Origin: Halomonas socia
GTDB lineage: Bacteria > Pseudomonadota > Gammaproteobacteria > Pseudomonadales > Halomonadaceae
Reading direction: 5' to 3'
DNA length: 64,000 nt
NCBI RefSeq assembly: GCF_010977575.1
Contig: NZ_CP048812.1
Span: 1,240,001-1,304,000, forward strand
The notes under the pieces were generated by a model. The model ran no database searches. It was not told the DNA's origin and was given only the letters and a program-made list of their open reading frames with translations. Shown here piece by piece: positions 8,311 through 17,883 of this stretch (the stretch's first letter is position 1; each line of letters begins with the position of its first letter). The translations under genes were made by a program, and so were the position numbers.

Positions 8311-8557
8311 TACCCTACCCTCCTGCCACATAATGCGGCGTCATGCGGTGGTTACATGACATAAAGCGTACGCAGAGGAGATGAACACAACTTGTCTAGA
8401 TGATTTCATTGATGTGAAGAAAAATAGCTCTCAGCGCTTGTCCACTGCCTATCTCAAGGCTCTGCAGACTAAGAAACAATGAGTTGCCGCTGATTCGCCG
8501 TGTCTCGACGTCAAACTGCCACCAAAATGTCATGACTGAATATCGGCAACCTAGCCT
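8311..8557 (-). promoter_or_regulatory. phnC upstream region with candidate PhnF operator (8393-8402)
   Basis: A 247-base gene-free stretch between phnX and phnC. TGTCTAGATG at 8393-8402 matches the TGTCTAGACA palindrome over phnF in eight of ten positions. Read on the minus strand, a TTGTGT hexamer that could serve as a -35 follows it within a few bases, so a bound repressor would cover the promoter. A single Pho-box half (ATGTCAT on the minus strand) sits at 8356-8362, but no second half is at the right spacing. The stretch is AT-rich and otherwise shows nothing I can identify. Confidence 0.45.
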
Positions 8558-9376
8558 TCAAGGCCGCTCGCCGCGCGACAAACGAGAATTGATCTCACCA
8601 ACCACTAAGAGAAGATCGGCAATGGTGTCGATCTGGAAGTGCGGCTGGGCGGGCGCGAACTGGCTCTCGATACTCGAACGCCTTTCCCCCAGCACAGCGG
8701 CAGGCATGTCACGAAACTCGGCGTAACTGAGCCCCAAGGCGTTGCCGGAGCAGGTCAGCCCCACCGTCCACATGCCGGCGCGGCGGCCCTCGAGGATGCC
8801 GGGAACGGTGTCGTCCACCTTGACGCAGGCGGCGACATCTCTGATGCCGAGGGCGATCACGTTGGCCAGCGCCTGAGCTGGGTGGGGTCGGCCGTTGGGC
8901 ACCGTGTCGCTGGCCACAACGTGGTCTGCCTCGAACCCCTGCTCTCGCGCCCGGGCCACCACCTGTTCCATTACCACGGAGGGATAGCCCGAGCAGGAGC
9001 CAATCTTCATGCCCTGCTGGCGCAGGCCGGCGATGGCCTCCAGGGCGCCGGGTATCAGTGCCGAGTGCTCGCCGATCTTGGCGATCTGCAGCGGCATGAA
9101 GCGCTCGTAAAGCGCCGTGACGTCGTCATCGGTAGGTGCGCGGCCCAACGTCTGCTCGAAACGGGCGGCGATCGCCGGGTCATCACAGAGGGTACGAATA
9201 TGGTCCCACTTGCCAACTCCCATGGGGCCGCGGGCCTCCGCCAGGCTGATCGCCACCTTCACTTCGGCGAAGGCCTCGACGAAGATCTGGGTGGGCGCGA
9301 AGGAACCAAAGTCCACCACCGTGCCTGCCCAGTCGAGGATGACGGCTTCAAGCCGCTGCGGGGTGCGGTATCGCAT
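8558..9376 (-). CDS. phnX: Phosphonoacetaldehyde hydrolase PhnX
   Basis: A 272-residue HAD-superfamily enzyme that hydrolyses phosphonoacetaldehyde to acetaldehyde and phosphate, the second step of 2-aminoethylphosphonate breakdown. The nucleophile is D15 in [11 protein letters not shown], with the alanine (A17) typical of phosphonatases two residues later. K56 in [10 protein letters not shown] is the Schiff-base lysine that defines the family. The ATG at 9376 was chosen from the family N-terminus and a GGGAGAG just upstream; the open frame extends 31 codons further without family similarity. The usual partner, the transaminase PhnW, is not in this window. The gene looks higher in GC than phnC-phnE and may have a separate history. 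Confidence 0.93.
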   Translation of the reverse strand: MRYRTPQRLEAVILDWAGTVVDFGSFAPTQIFVEAFAEVKVAISLAEARGPMGVGKWDHIRTLCDDPAIAARFEQTLGRAPTDDDVTALYERFMPLQIAKIGEHSALIPGALEAIAGLRQQGMKIGSCSGYPSVVMEQVVARAREQGFEADHVVASDTVPNGRPHPAQALANVIALGIRDVAACVKVDDTVPGILEGRRAGMWTVGLTCSGNALGLSYAEFRDMPAAVLGERRSSIESQFAPAQPHFQIDTIADLLLVVGEINSRLSRGERP

Positions 9377-9574
9377 AACACTCTCTCCCGTCAGGAAATC
9401 AAGCAGAGGGGCGGTAGCCACCGTCCGGCAGGGTTTTATCGAGATCAAAGAGGGCAAGCCGCATATCATTCACCAGAGGCTTGGTATATCTACGAGGCAC
9501 AGAGCTTGCGCTATCCCCGTGACAAGATCGTGACGCACTCAACACAGCGTGACACTTGCACCACGCCGCACCGC

Positions 9575-9604
9575 ATGACGCCGAGCGCTGCAGCCACGTA
9601 TAAT
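9575..9604 (+). promoter_or_regulatory. Probable sigma-70 promoter for gmk-rpoZ-spoT
   Basis: A perfect -10 TATAAT lies at 9599-9604, with ATGACG (four of six to the -35 consensus) at 9575-9580 and an 18-base spacer. It is about 40 bases upstream of the gmk start in the divergent gap with phnX. Confidence 0.6.
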
Positions 9605-9617
9605 GCCTGGCCTCTAG

Positions 9618-10277
<660 letters not shown>

Positions 10278-10362
10278 ACTCTCTTGTTCCCCATAGCATC
10301 GAATGGCCAACGCGGCCATTCTTTCGCCATTTTCGCCCTACATCGAAGTCAGGTACCTGCAC

Positions 10363-10617
10363 ATGGCGCGAGTCACCGTTGAAGATTGTCTCGAAAACGT
10401 CGAAAACCGTTTCAAGCTGGTGATGATCTCCACCCAGCGCGCCCGCCAGCTGGCCCGCGGCTCACGCGACGCCCTGCTGGCGTGGGAGAACGACAAGCCC
10501 ACCGTGATGGCGCTGCGTGAAATCGCCGCCGGCAAGATCGACGAGAATGTCCTCGACGAGCCGGTGGAAGCCGCACCGGTGCGAGTGCGTCGCGAGCCGG
10601 AGATGGGCGAAGAGTGA
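10363..10617 (+). CDS. rpoZ: RNA polymerase omega subunit
   Basis: An 84-residue subunit that helps assemble the beta-prime subunit of RNA polymerase and forms part of a (p)ppGpp site. The protein starts [20 protein letters not shown] and continues [13 protein letters not shown], the standard omega signature. The ATG at 10363 is used; the open frame begins 20 codons earlier but that extension does not match the family. It lies 85 bases after gmk and 31 bases before spoT. Confidence 0.97.
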   Translation: MARVTVEDCLENVENRFKLVMISTQRARQLARGSRDALLAWENDKPTVMALREIAAGKIDENVLDEPVEAAPVRVRREPEMGEE

Positions 10618-10648
10618 TTCGTTGACCACCCGGGGATAGGCGCGCTGC

Positions 10649-12775
10649 ATGTTCACCATCGATGACCTGGCCGACCGCCTCGGCGGCTATCTTCCCCCAG
10701 AAGAGATCTGCCAGGTCAAACGCGCCTTCTACTACGCCGAGCAGGCCCACGACGGCCAGCGGCGGCGCTCCGGCGAGCCCTATGTGACCCACCCGCTCGC
10801 CGTGGCCAATATTCTCGCCAATATGCACATGGACCATCAGAGCCTGATGGCCGCCATGCTGCACGACGTGATCGAGGATACCGGCGTCTCCAAGGAGGCG
10901 CTCGGCGAGCAGTTCGGCGAGGCGGTGGCCGAGCTGGTCGACGGCGTCTCCAAGCTGACCCAGATCACCTTCGAGGACAAGGCGGTCGCCCAGGCCGAGA
11001 ACTTCCAGAAGATGGTGCTGGCGATGTCCAAGGACATCCGCGTGATCATCGTCAAGCTCGCCGACCGCCTGCACAACATGCGCACCCTGGGCGCCCTGCG
11101 CCCCGACAAGAAACGCCGCATCGCCCGCGAGACGCTGGAGATCTACGCCCGCATCGCCGGTCGGCTGGGCATCAACACCATCCGCGTCGAGCTCGAGGAC
11201 CTCTCCTTCCAGGCCCTGCACCCGATGCGCTCGGAGCGCATCAAGCGTGCCGTCAGCAAGGCCCGCGGCCATCGCCGCTCGACCATCCGCCAGGTGCAGA
11301 GCAGCCTGCAGAAATGCCTCGACGACGATGGCCTGCCGGGCACCGTGATCGGCCGCCAGAAGCACCTGCTGTCGATCTACAAGAAGATGCGCGACCAGCG
11401 CAAGTCGTTCGCCGAGATCATGGACGTGTTCGGCTTTCGCATCATCACCGACGACGTCGACAGCTGCTATCGCATCCTCGGCGCGGTGCACAACCTCTAC
11501 AAGCCGGTGCCGGGGCGCTTCAAGGACTATATCGCCATCCCCAAGGCCAACGGCTACCAGAGCCTGCACACCACCCTGTTCGGCAGCGGCGGCATGCCCA
11601 TCGAGGTGCAGATTCGTACCCGCGAGATGGAGGCCATGGCCAACAACGGCATCGCCGCCCACTGGCTCTACAAGGCCGGCCAGACCGAGCGCCCGATCGC
11701 CGCCGGCAGCCACGCCCGGGCACGCGAGTGGGTGCGCGGCCTGCTCGAGATGCAGCGTCACGCGGGCAACTCGCTGGAGTTCATCGAACACGTCAAGAAC
11801 GACCTGTTCCCCGACGATATCTACGTGTTCACCCCCAAGGGCGACATCATGGAGCTGCCCCAGGGCGCCACGGTGGTCGACTTCGCCTACAGCGTGCACA
11901 CCGATATTGGCAACAGCTGCATCGCCTGTCGCATCGACCGCCACCTGGCGCCGCTGTCGAGCCGCCTGGAGAGCGGCCAGACGCTGGAGATCATCACCGC
12001 TCCCGGGGCGCGGCCCAACACCACCTGGCTGTCGTTCGTGATTACCGCCAAGGCGCGCTCGGCGATCCGCCACGCGCTCAAGCACCAGCAGCACACCGAG
12101 TCGGTGCAGCTCGGCCGGCGGCTGCTCAACAAGGCCTTGGCGGATTTCGAGACCAGCCTCGAGGAGCTACCCGAAGGGCACCTCGCCGCGCAGCTCGACG
12201 CGCTGGGCGTCAAGCAGCAGGACGAGCTGCTGGCATCGATCGGGCTGGGTACGCGCATGGCCTATGCGGTGGCGCGCCGGCTGGTCGAGGCGCTGCAGGA
12301 GGCCCCCGAGCCGCGTGGCCCGCGCGTCGATGGGCCGATCGTGATCAGCGGCGCCGAAGGCATGGTGATCAACTTCGCGCGCTGCTGCCACCCGCTGCCC
12401 GGCGACCCGGTGATCGGGCATACCTCGGTGGGCAAGGGCATCGTGGTGCACCGCGCCGAATGCCGCAACCTCGACGACCTGCGCAGCGACCCGGAAAAGC
12501 TGTTCGCCCTGGAGTGGTCCGAGACCCAGGCGGCCGATTTCCCGGTGGCGCTGCGCATCCAGGTCGAGAGCCGCCGCGGCTTGGTCGCCGAGCTGGCCGG
12601 CCTGGTTACCGACGCCGATGCCAATATCGAGCGGATCGGCATCGAGGAGCGCGATGCGCGGCTGTCGATCGTCAACCTGACCCTGGCGGTGCGCGACCGG
12701 GTGCATCTGGCACGCATCATCAAGCGCATTCGCAACCTGCCCCACGTTGGCAAGATTCACCGCGTCACCAACTGA
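10649..12775 (+). CDS. spoT: Bifunctional (p)ppGpp synthetase/hydrolase SpoT
   Basis: A 708-residue stringent-response enzyme. The N-terminal HD hydrolase domain has the HD motif at H72-D73 (MLHDVIEDTG). The synthetase domain follows, with VFGFRIIT and RFKDYIAIPKANGYQSLHT. The charge pattern R-F-K-D is the SpoT/Rel form rather than the E-x-D-D of RelA, so the enzyme should both make and degrade (p)ppGpp. A TGS domain (IYVFTPKGDIMELP), a zinc-finger-like segment (FARCCHPLPGD) and a C-terminal ACT domain complete the standard layout. Downstream lies a strong hairpin at 12787-12816. Long open frames on the opposite strand here are GC-rich shadows. Confidence 0.97.
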   Translation: MFTIDDLADRLGGYLPPEEICQVKRAFYYAEQAHDGQRRRSGEPYVTHPLAVANILANMHMDHQSLMAAMLHDVIEDTGVSKEALGEQFGEAVAELVDGVSKLTQITFEDKAVAQAENFQKMVLAMSKDIRVIIVKLADRLHNMRTLGALRPDKKRRIARETLEIYARIAGRLGINTIRVELEDLSFQALHPMRSERIKRAVSKARGHRRSTIRQVQSSLQKCLDDDGLPGTVIGRQKHLLSIYKKMRDQRKSFAEIMDVFGFRIITDDVDSCYRILGAVHNLYKPVPGRFKDYIAIPKANGYQSLHTTLFGSGGMPIEVQIRTREMEAMANNGIAAHWLYKAGQTERPIAAGSHARAREWVRGLLEMQRHAGNSLEFIEHVKNDLFPDDIYVFTPKGDIMELPQGATVVDFAYSVHTDIGNSCIACRIDRHLAPLSSRLESGQTLEIITAPGARPNTTWLSFVITAKARSAIRHALKHQQHTESVQLGRRLLNKALADFETSLEELPEGHLAAQLDALGVKQQDELLASIGLGTRMAYAVARRLVEALQEAPEPRGPRVDGPIVISGAEGMVINFARCCHPLPGDPVIGHTSVGKGIVVHRAECRNLDDLRSDPEKLFALEWSETQAADFPVALRIQVESRRGLVAELAGLVTDADANIERIGIEERDARLSIVNLTLAVRDRVHLARIIKRIRNLPHVGKIHRVTN

Positions 12776-12786
12776 GCGCGACCCTT

Positions 12787-12816
12787 GGCCCCGCTGCGGT
12801 GCGCCGCAGCGGGGCC
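12787..12816 (+). terminator. Strong hairpin after spoT
   Basis: A perfect 13-base-pair stem (GGCCCCGCTGCGG with CCGCAGCGGGGCC) and a TGCG loop begins 11 bases after the spoT stop. No long T-run follows (AGCGTCGTT), so it may be a weak intrinsic terminator or an RNA 3'-end stabiliser. Confidence 0.7.
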
Positions 12817-12875
12817 AGCGTCGTTAAAATACATTCATTACAATGCACCATATCGCACTACGCGAGGGAGACATC

Positions 12876-13265
12876 ATGAGCAACAAGGCCGTGATCAACA
12901 CCGACAAGGCGCCCGCCGCCATCGGCCCCTATTCCCAGGCCATCAAGGCCGGCAACACCGTTTATCTGTCCGGGCAGATCCCTCTCGACCCGGCCACCAT
13001 GGCGCTGGTCTCCGAGGACTTCGAAGCCCAGGCCCGCCAGGTCTTCAGCAACCTGCAGGCGGTCTGCGAAGAGGCCGCCGGCACCCTGGCCGACGTGGTC
13101 AAGGTCAATCTCTACCTGGTCGACCTCGACAACTTCGCCATCGTCAACAAGGTCATGGAGGAGTTCTTCACCGCGCCCTTCCCGGCTCGCGCCGCGGTAG
13201 GCGTCAAGGCGCTGCCCAAGGGCAGCCAGGTCGAGGCCGAGGCGGTGATGGTGATCGGCGACTGA
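12876..13265 (+). CDS. ridA: RidA family 2-iminobutanoate/2-iminopropanoate deaminase
   Basis: A 129-residue cytoplasmic protein of the YjgF/YER057c/UK114 family. RidA hydrolyses reactive enamine/imine intermediates released by PLP enzymes such as threonine dehydratase. Family features are [24 protein letters not shown] near the N-terminus, the trimer-interface segment, and the catalytic arginine in [16 protein letters not shown]. The ATG at 12876 is preceded by GAGGGAG. Its place directly after spoT is conserved in related genera. Confidence 0.95.
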   Translation: MSNKAVINTDKAPAAIGPYSQAIKAGNTVYLSGQIPLDPATMALVSEDFEAQARQVFSNLQAVCEEAAGTLADVVKVNLYLVDLDNFAIVNKVMEEFFTAPFPARAAVGVKALPKGSQVEAEAVMVIGD

Positions 13266-13347
13266 GGCCGTTTTCCTGCTAATCGTTTCTGGCGTAAACT
13301 CGCTGAACAAGACGCAAGCATTCAGGGACGAACCGCAGGAAAACCAC

Positions 13348-13863
13348 ATGAGACGAGTGACGCTTCATCGCCTCGCAGCCGCGCTGCTGCCCGGCATCGC
13401 GCTGCTGGGCAGCCCCGCGGCCAGCCTCGCCGACGGCTATGCCACACTGGGTGCCACCAGCGAGGGCACCCCGGCGCTGAGCCTGGGACTGGATCGCACT
13501 TTCAGCCTCGTCCACTGGCACCCGCAGCTCGATCTGCGGCTGGGCAGCGGGCTGCTGCTGCTTCCCGGCGATGACGGCGACGACAACGCCGCCTGGACGC
13601 TGACTCCGGCGCTGCGCTGGACCTTCGCCGGCGAGCGCAGGATATTCGCCGAGGCGGGTATCGGGGCGGCGGTGTTTCTCAATACCCGCCATGAGAGTCG
13701 TCATCTCTCCAGCGCCTTTCAGTTCGAGGACCGCTTGGCGGTGGGTATGCCGCTGGGCAGCGGCGAGCTCTCGGCCAGCCTGATCCACTACTCCAACGCC
13801 GGCATCAAACGACCGAATGACGGTTTTGAAACCCTATCAGTAGGCTACCGCCACCCTCTCTAA
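13348..13863 (+). CDS. pagL: PagL-like lipid A 3-O-deacylase (outer membrane)
   Basis: A 171-residue protein with a signal peptide (hydrophobic to about residue 28, AASLADG) and alternating beta-strand pattern ending in an aromatic-containing strand, as expected for a small eight-stranded outer-membrane barrel. The segment SLIHYSNAGIKRPNDG carries the His-x-Ser motif and following N and P-N residues of PagL lipid A deacylases, which remove the 3-position acyl chain of lipid A. The activity is inferred from this motif. The gene stands alone between ridA and a convergent SDR gene. What triggers it is not visible. Confidence 0.82.
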   Translation: MRRVTLHRLAAALLPGIALLGSPAASLADGYATLGATSEGTPALSLGLDRTFSLVHWHPQLDLRLGSGLLLLPGDDGDDNAAWTLTPALRWTFAGERRIFAEAGIGAAVFLNTRHESRHLSSAFQFEDRLAVGMPLGSGELSASLIHYSNAGIKRPNDGFETLSVGYRHPL

Positions 13864-13881
13864 ACGGCTGGGCGCTCAAGG

Positions 13882-14757
13882 CTACGCCTGCTCGGGAAGA
13901 AAGCCGCCCTCCCTGAGCACCTGGGCGTAGCCCTCGCGGTAGCTGGGGTAGCGAAACACATAGCCGCTCTCGCGCAGCCGGCTGTTGTCACAGCGCTTGC
14001 TGGCGCGGCGGCGCAGCGGCGACTGGATGGTCTCTGTGGACTCGACCTTGAGCTTGCCGGCCAGCCACAGCATCACCTCGTGTAGGGGAGCCGGCTCGCA
14101 GTCGCTGGCCAGGTAGAGGTCGTCGACCGAGGCCTGGTCGAGGGTGCGCTGGATCAGGTGCGCCAGCGCCCCGGCGCAGTCGTCGCGGTGGATGCGATTG
14201 GAGTACATCGGCGGGGCGCCGGCGGCGATCCGTCCTTCGCTGACCTGGCGGATCAAACGGTCGCGGCCCGGCCCGTAGATGCCCGAGAAGCGCACCACGG
14301 TGCCGGGCAGCGGGTGGTCGAGCAGCGCCTGCTCGGCCTGGCGCATCAGGATCCCCGAGAAGCCGTGCGGCTCGGTGGGGCTGGTCTCGTCCACCGCCTC
14401 GCCGTCCTGCTGGGCGTAGACGCTGGTCGAGGAGACGAAAAACACCCGCTTGGGCGGGGTCTTGCGGCCGGCAAGCTCGCCAAGCACCGCGCGCAGGCCG
14501 TCAGGATAGGCGGCGCGGTAGGCCTCCTCCTCGAAGCGGTCGGCGCTGAGTACGTAGACCACGGTGTTGGCATTGGGCAGCTCAGTCAGCGCCGCCGGGT
14601 CGCTGATGTCCAGCGCCAGCGGCTCGATTCCGCTATCCTTGAGCGCTGCGACGGCTCCGCGGCGCACTCCGATCACCCGCTGGCCGGCAGCGATCAGCTG
14701 CTGTCCCAGGGTCATGCCGATGTCGCCACAGCCAATAATCAGTGTCGTCGTCTTCAC
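13882..14757 (-). CDS. NAD(P)-dependent SDR / epimerase family protein (YeeZ-like)
   Basis: A 291-residue protein with an N-terminal Rossmann fold: TTLIIGCGDIGMTLGQQL is a GxGxxG nucleotide-binding motif. The extended-SDR catalytic region has VFFVSSTSVYAQ with the following DETSPTEP, but no clear YxxxK; a GILMRQAEQALL stretch occupies that position, as in YeeZ-type proteins. The TVVRFSGIYGPGRDRLI motif also fits this group. Substrate and pathway are unknown. It reads divergently from oxyR with an 80-base gap and converges on the pagL-like gene. Confidence 0.75.
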   Translation of the reverse strand: MKTTTLIIGCGDIGMTLGQQLIAAGQRVIGVRRGAVAALKDSGIEPLALDISDPAALTELPNANTVVYVLSADRFEEEAYRAAYPDGLRAVLGELAGRKTPPKRVFFVSSTSVYAQQDGEAVDETSPTEPHGFSGILMRQAEQALLDHPLPGTVVRFSGIYGPGRDRLIRQVSEGRIAAGAPPMYSNRIHRDDCAGALAHLIQRTLDQASVDDLYLASDCEPAPLHEVMLWLAGKLKVESTETIQSPLRRRASKRCDNSRLRESGYVFRYPSYREGYAQVLREGGFLPEQA

Positions 14758-14837
14758 CTTTCCCTCGCCCCTTGATAAAAAGTCCCTATTGGAAATTTGC
14801 TATCCATCTGCTCGAGAGGATGCCCACTGGCACCGCT

Positions 14838-15758
14838 ATGACTCTAACAGAACTGCGCTACATCGTAACCTTGGCCCAGGAGCGCCATTTCGGGCGCGCC
14901 GCCGAGCGCTGCTTCGTCTCCCAGCCGACGCTCTCGGTGGCGGTCAAGAAGCTCGAGGAGGAGCTCGGCGTGGCGCTGTTCGAGCGCTCCAAGTCCACCG
15001 TCCAGGTCACCCCGCTGGGCGAACGGATCGTCGAACAGGCCCAGCGGGTGCTGGAGCAGAGCAGCGTGATCAAGGAGCTGGCCAATGCCGGCAAGGACCA
15101 GTTGGCAAGCCCCTTGCGCATCGGCGCCATCTACACCATCGGCCCCTATCTGTTTCCGTACCTGGTGCCGGAACTGGCACGCAGCGCGCCGCAGATGCCG
15201 CTCTACATCGAGGAGGGCTTCACCGCCGCGCTGCGCCGCAAGCTGCGCAGTGGCGAGCTCGACGCGATCATCGTGGCGCTGCCGTTTACCGAATCCGACG
15301 TGCTGACCAAGTCGCTCTACGACGAGCATTTCGAGGTGCTGATGCCCGCCGATCATGCGTGGACGGCCAAGGCCACCATCGACAAGGAGGACCTGCTCGA
15401 GGAGCGGCTGCTGCTGCTCGGCGAGGGCCACTGCTTCCGCGACCAGATTCTCGAAACCTGCCCGGCCATCAGCCATCAGCTCAACAGTCCCAGTAACACC
15501 CTCACCGCCGAGGGCGGCTCGCTGGAGACGATCCGCCACATGGTGGCCTCCAAGCTGGGTATCACGGTGCTGCCGAAGTCGGCGATCGGTACCGGCCACT
15601 ACGAGAGCGGCGTGCTGACCAGTCGGCCGTTCACTCCCGAGGCGCCGTCGCGCACCGTGGCCATCGCCTGGCGCGCCAGCTTCCCGCGACCCAAGGCCAT
15701 CGATGCCCTGACCGACGCCATCGCCCGCTGCCACAGCCAGGCCATCGCCGCCGCATGA
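14838..15758 (+). CDS. oxyR: Hydrogen peroxide-sensing LysR-type regulator OxyR
   Basis: A 306-residue LysR-family activator of peroxide defence. The N-terminal winged HTH contains FGRAAERCFVSQPTLSVAVKKLEEELG. The redox pair is Cys199 and Cys208 (GEGHCFRDQILETC), the same numbering and spacing as E. coli OxyR, so disulfide sensing should work. The ATG at 14838 begins the conserved MTLTELRYIVTLAQERHFGR; the open frame extends 32 codons upstream but that part is intergenic. Upstream, ATAAAAAGTCCCTAT loosely resembles an OxyR half-site and may allow autoregulation. The stop overlaps the recG start by four bases, so the two are probably co-transcribed. Confidence 0.96.
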   Translation: MTLTELRYIVTLAQERHFGRAAERCFVSQPTLSVAVKKLEEELGVALFERSKSTVQVTPLGERIVEQAQRVLEQSSVIKELANAGKDQLASPLRIGAIYTIGPYLFPYLVPELARSAPQMPLYIEEGFTAALRRKLRSGELDAIIVALPFTESDVLTKSLYDEHFEVLMPADHAWTAKATIDKEDLLEERLLLLGEGHCFRDQILETCPAISHQLNSPSNTLTAEGGSLETIRHMVASKLGITVLPKSAIGTGHYESGVLTSRPFTPEAPSRTVAIAWRASFPRPKAIDALTDAIARCHSQAIAAA

Positions 15759-17836
15759 CACCCTTCGAGCAGCCGGTCACCGAGCTCAGCGGCGTCGGCG
15801 AGGCGCTGGCCGCCAAGCTGGCCAGGCTACGTATCGCCAGCCTGGCCGATCTGCTCTTCCACCTGCCGCTGCGCTACCAGGATCGCACCCGCATCACCCC
15901 CATCGGCACTCTGCGCGCCGGGGTCGAGGCGGTGGTCGACGGCGAGGTGGCAGCCAGCGACGTGATACGCGGCCGCCGCCGCAGCCTGCTGGTGCGGCTC
16001 AAGGATGGCTCGGGGATTCTCAGCCTGCGCTTCTTCCACTTCTCGCCGGCCCAGCAGCAGCAGTTTCAACCCGGCACGCGGGTGCGCTGCTTCGGCGAAG
16101 CCCGCGCCGGCGCCACCGGGCTGGAGATCTATCACCCCGAGTATCGCCTGCTAAAGCACGGCGAAGTGCCGGTGGACGAGCATCTGACGCCGATCTACCC
16201 AACCACCGAGGGCCTCAACCAGGCGCGCCTGCGCGGCCTGCTCAAGCAGGTGCTGACACGCCTGGAGGAGGACCCCGATACCCTGCCCGACGGCATCCCC
16301 GATGCACTGCGCGAGCGCTTCCGCCTCGCCGGCCTGCACGAGTGCCTGCACTATCTGCATCAGCCGCCGCCGGACGCCGATCTGGAGCGCCTGGCCAGCG
16401 GCCAGCACCCGGCCCAGCGGCGCCTGGCGCTGGAGGAGCTGCTCGCTCACCAGCTGAGCCTGCGCCAGATCCGCCTGCGCATCCAGGCCGACGGCGCCCC
16501 GCGCCTGCCCTCGGGGCGCAGCCTGCAGGCGCGCTTCATCACCCAGCTGCCGTTCACCCTCACCGCCGCCCAGCGCCGCGTGCTCGACGAGATCGGCCAC
16601 GACCTGGAAAGGCCGGCGCCGATGCTGCGCCTGGTGCAGGGCGACGTCGGCTCGGGCAAGACGGTAGTCGCTGCCATGGCCGCCCTGCAGACCTTGGCCA
16701 GCGACTGCCAGGCGGCGCTGATGGCGCCCACCGAACTGCTCGCCGAGCAGCACTTCCGCAGCTTCCGCGCCTGGTTCGAGCCGCTGGGCATCGAGGTGGC
16801 GTGGCTGGCCGGCAAGCTCAAGGGCAAGGCGCGGCTGGATACCAAGGCGGCCATCGCCGATGGCCGGGCGCGCATGGTGGTCGGCACCCACGCCATCTTC
16901 CAGGACGATGTGCACTTCCAGCGCCTGGGCCTGGCGATCATTGACGAGCAGCACCGCTTCGGCGTGCACCAGCGCCTGGCGCTGCGCGAGAAGGGCGAGG
17001 CCGGCGGCCTGACCCCCCACCAGCTGGTGATGACCGCCACGCCGATTCCCCGCACCCTGGCGATGAGCGCCTACGCCGACCTCGACGTCTCGGTGATCGA
17101 CGAACTGCCACCGGGGCGCACCCCGGTACAGACTGCCGCGGTGCCCGACGAGCGCCGCCCCGAGGTGGTCGAGCGTATCCGCCGGGCCTGCGCCGAGGGC
17201 CGCCAGGCCTACTGGGTCTGCACGTTGATCGAGGAGTCGGAGGCGCTGCAGTGCCAGGCCGCCGAGGCGACCCACGCCGAGCTCGCCGAGGCGCTGCCCG
17301 AGCTTGCCATCGGCCTGGTCCACGGGCGCATGAAGGCCGCCGACAAGGCCGCGGTGATGGACGCCTTCAAGGCCGGTGAGCTCGACCTGCTGGTCGCCAC
17401 CACGGTGATCGAAGTTGGTGTCGACGTACCCAACGCCAGCCTGATGATCATCGAGAACCCCGAGCGGCTGGGGCTATCCCAGCTGCACCAGCTGCGCGGC
17501 CGGGTCGGCCGGGGTGCCACCGAGAGTTTCTGCGTGCTGCTCTACCGCCCGCCGCTCTCGGCCCACTCCCGCGAGCGGCTGGGGGTGATGCGTGAGACCA
17601 GCGACGGCTTCCGCATCGCCGAGAAGGACCTTGAACTGCGCGGCCCCGGCGAGGTGCTGGGCACCCGCCAGACCGGCCTGGCGCAGATGAAGATCGCCGA
17701 CCTGGAGCGCGACCGCGACCTGCTCGAGCAGGTCAGCCCGCTGGCACGGGCGCTACTCGAGCAGGCCCCCGAGGCCAGCCCGCCGCTGATTCGCCGCTGG
17801 CTGGGCGAGGAGGCCGGCCGCTACGGCCAAGTGTAG
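15755..17836 (+). CDS. recG: ATP-dependent DNA helicase RecG
   Basis: A 693-residue branch-migration helicase that remodels stalled forks and Holliday junctions. The N-terminal wedge/OB domain spans roughly residues 1-170. The helicase core has Walker A VQGDVGSGKTVVA, the motif II form IIDEQHRFGVHQR (DEQH is normal for RecG), motif III TATPIPRT, and motif VI QLHQLRGRVGRG. The length matches the family. Its ATG lies in the ATGA overlap with oxyR, a pairing conserved in pseudomonads. Confidence 0.97.
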   Translation: MTPFEQPVTELSGVGEALAAKLARLRIASLADLLFHLPLRYQDRTRITPIGTLRAGVEAVVDGEVAASDVIRGRRRSLLVRLKDGSGILSLRFFHFSPAQQQQFQPGTRVRCFGEARAGATGLEIYHPEYRLLKHGEVPVDEHLTPIYPTTEGLNQARLRGLLKQVLTRLEEDPDTLPDGIPDALRERFRLAGLHECLHYLHQPPPDADLERLASGQHPAQRRLALEELLAHQLSLRQIRLRIQADGAPRLPSGRSLQARFITQLPFTLTAAQRRVLDEIGHDLERPAPMLRLVQGDVGSGKTVVAAMAALQTLASDCQAALMAPTELLAEQHFRSFRAWFEPLGIEVAWLAGKLKGKARLDTKAAIADGRARMVVGTHAIFQDDVHFQRLGLAIIDEQHRFGVHQRLALREKGEAGGLTPHQLVMTATPIPRTLAMSAYADLDVSVIDELPPGRTPVQTAAVPDERRPEVVERIRRACAEGRQAYWVCTLIEESEALQCQAAEATHAELAEALPELAIGLVHGRMKAADKAAVMDAFKAGELDLLVATTVIEVGVDVPNASLMIIENPERLGLSQLHQLRGRVGRGATESFCVLLYRPPLSAHSRERLGVMRETSDGFRIAEKDLELRGPGEVLGTRQTGLAQMKIADLERDRDLLEQVSPLARALLEQAPEASPPLIRRWLGEEAGRYGQV

Positions 17837-17883
17837 CGCTATACCCGACTGCCTGCACTCGCCGACTTTCCCTCGCTACCTAC

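Noticed and set aside
8341-8557. Complete Pho box upstream of phnC
   Set aside because: Only one half (minus-strand ATGTCAT at 8356-8362) was found; no partner at the 11-base repeat distance on either side.
10412-12094. 560-codon open frame on the minus strand opposite spoT
   Set aside because: spoT on the plus strand is unmistakable with all domains. The antisense frame is rich in His, Gly, Ala and Val as expected for the complement of GC-rich coding DNA, and shows no domain.
11314-12879. 521-codon frame overlapping spoT on the same strand
   Set aside because: A +1 shadow of spoT, dominated by Arg, Pro, Ala and Gly with no recognisable domain or ribosome site.
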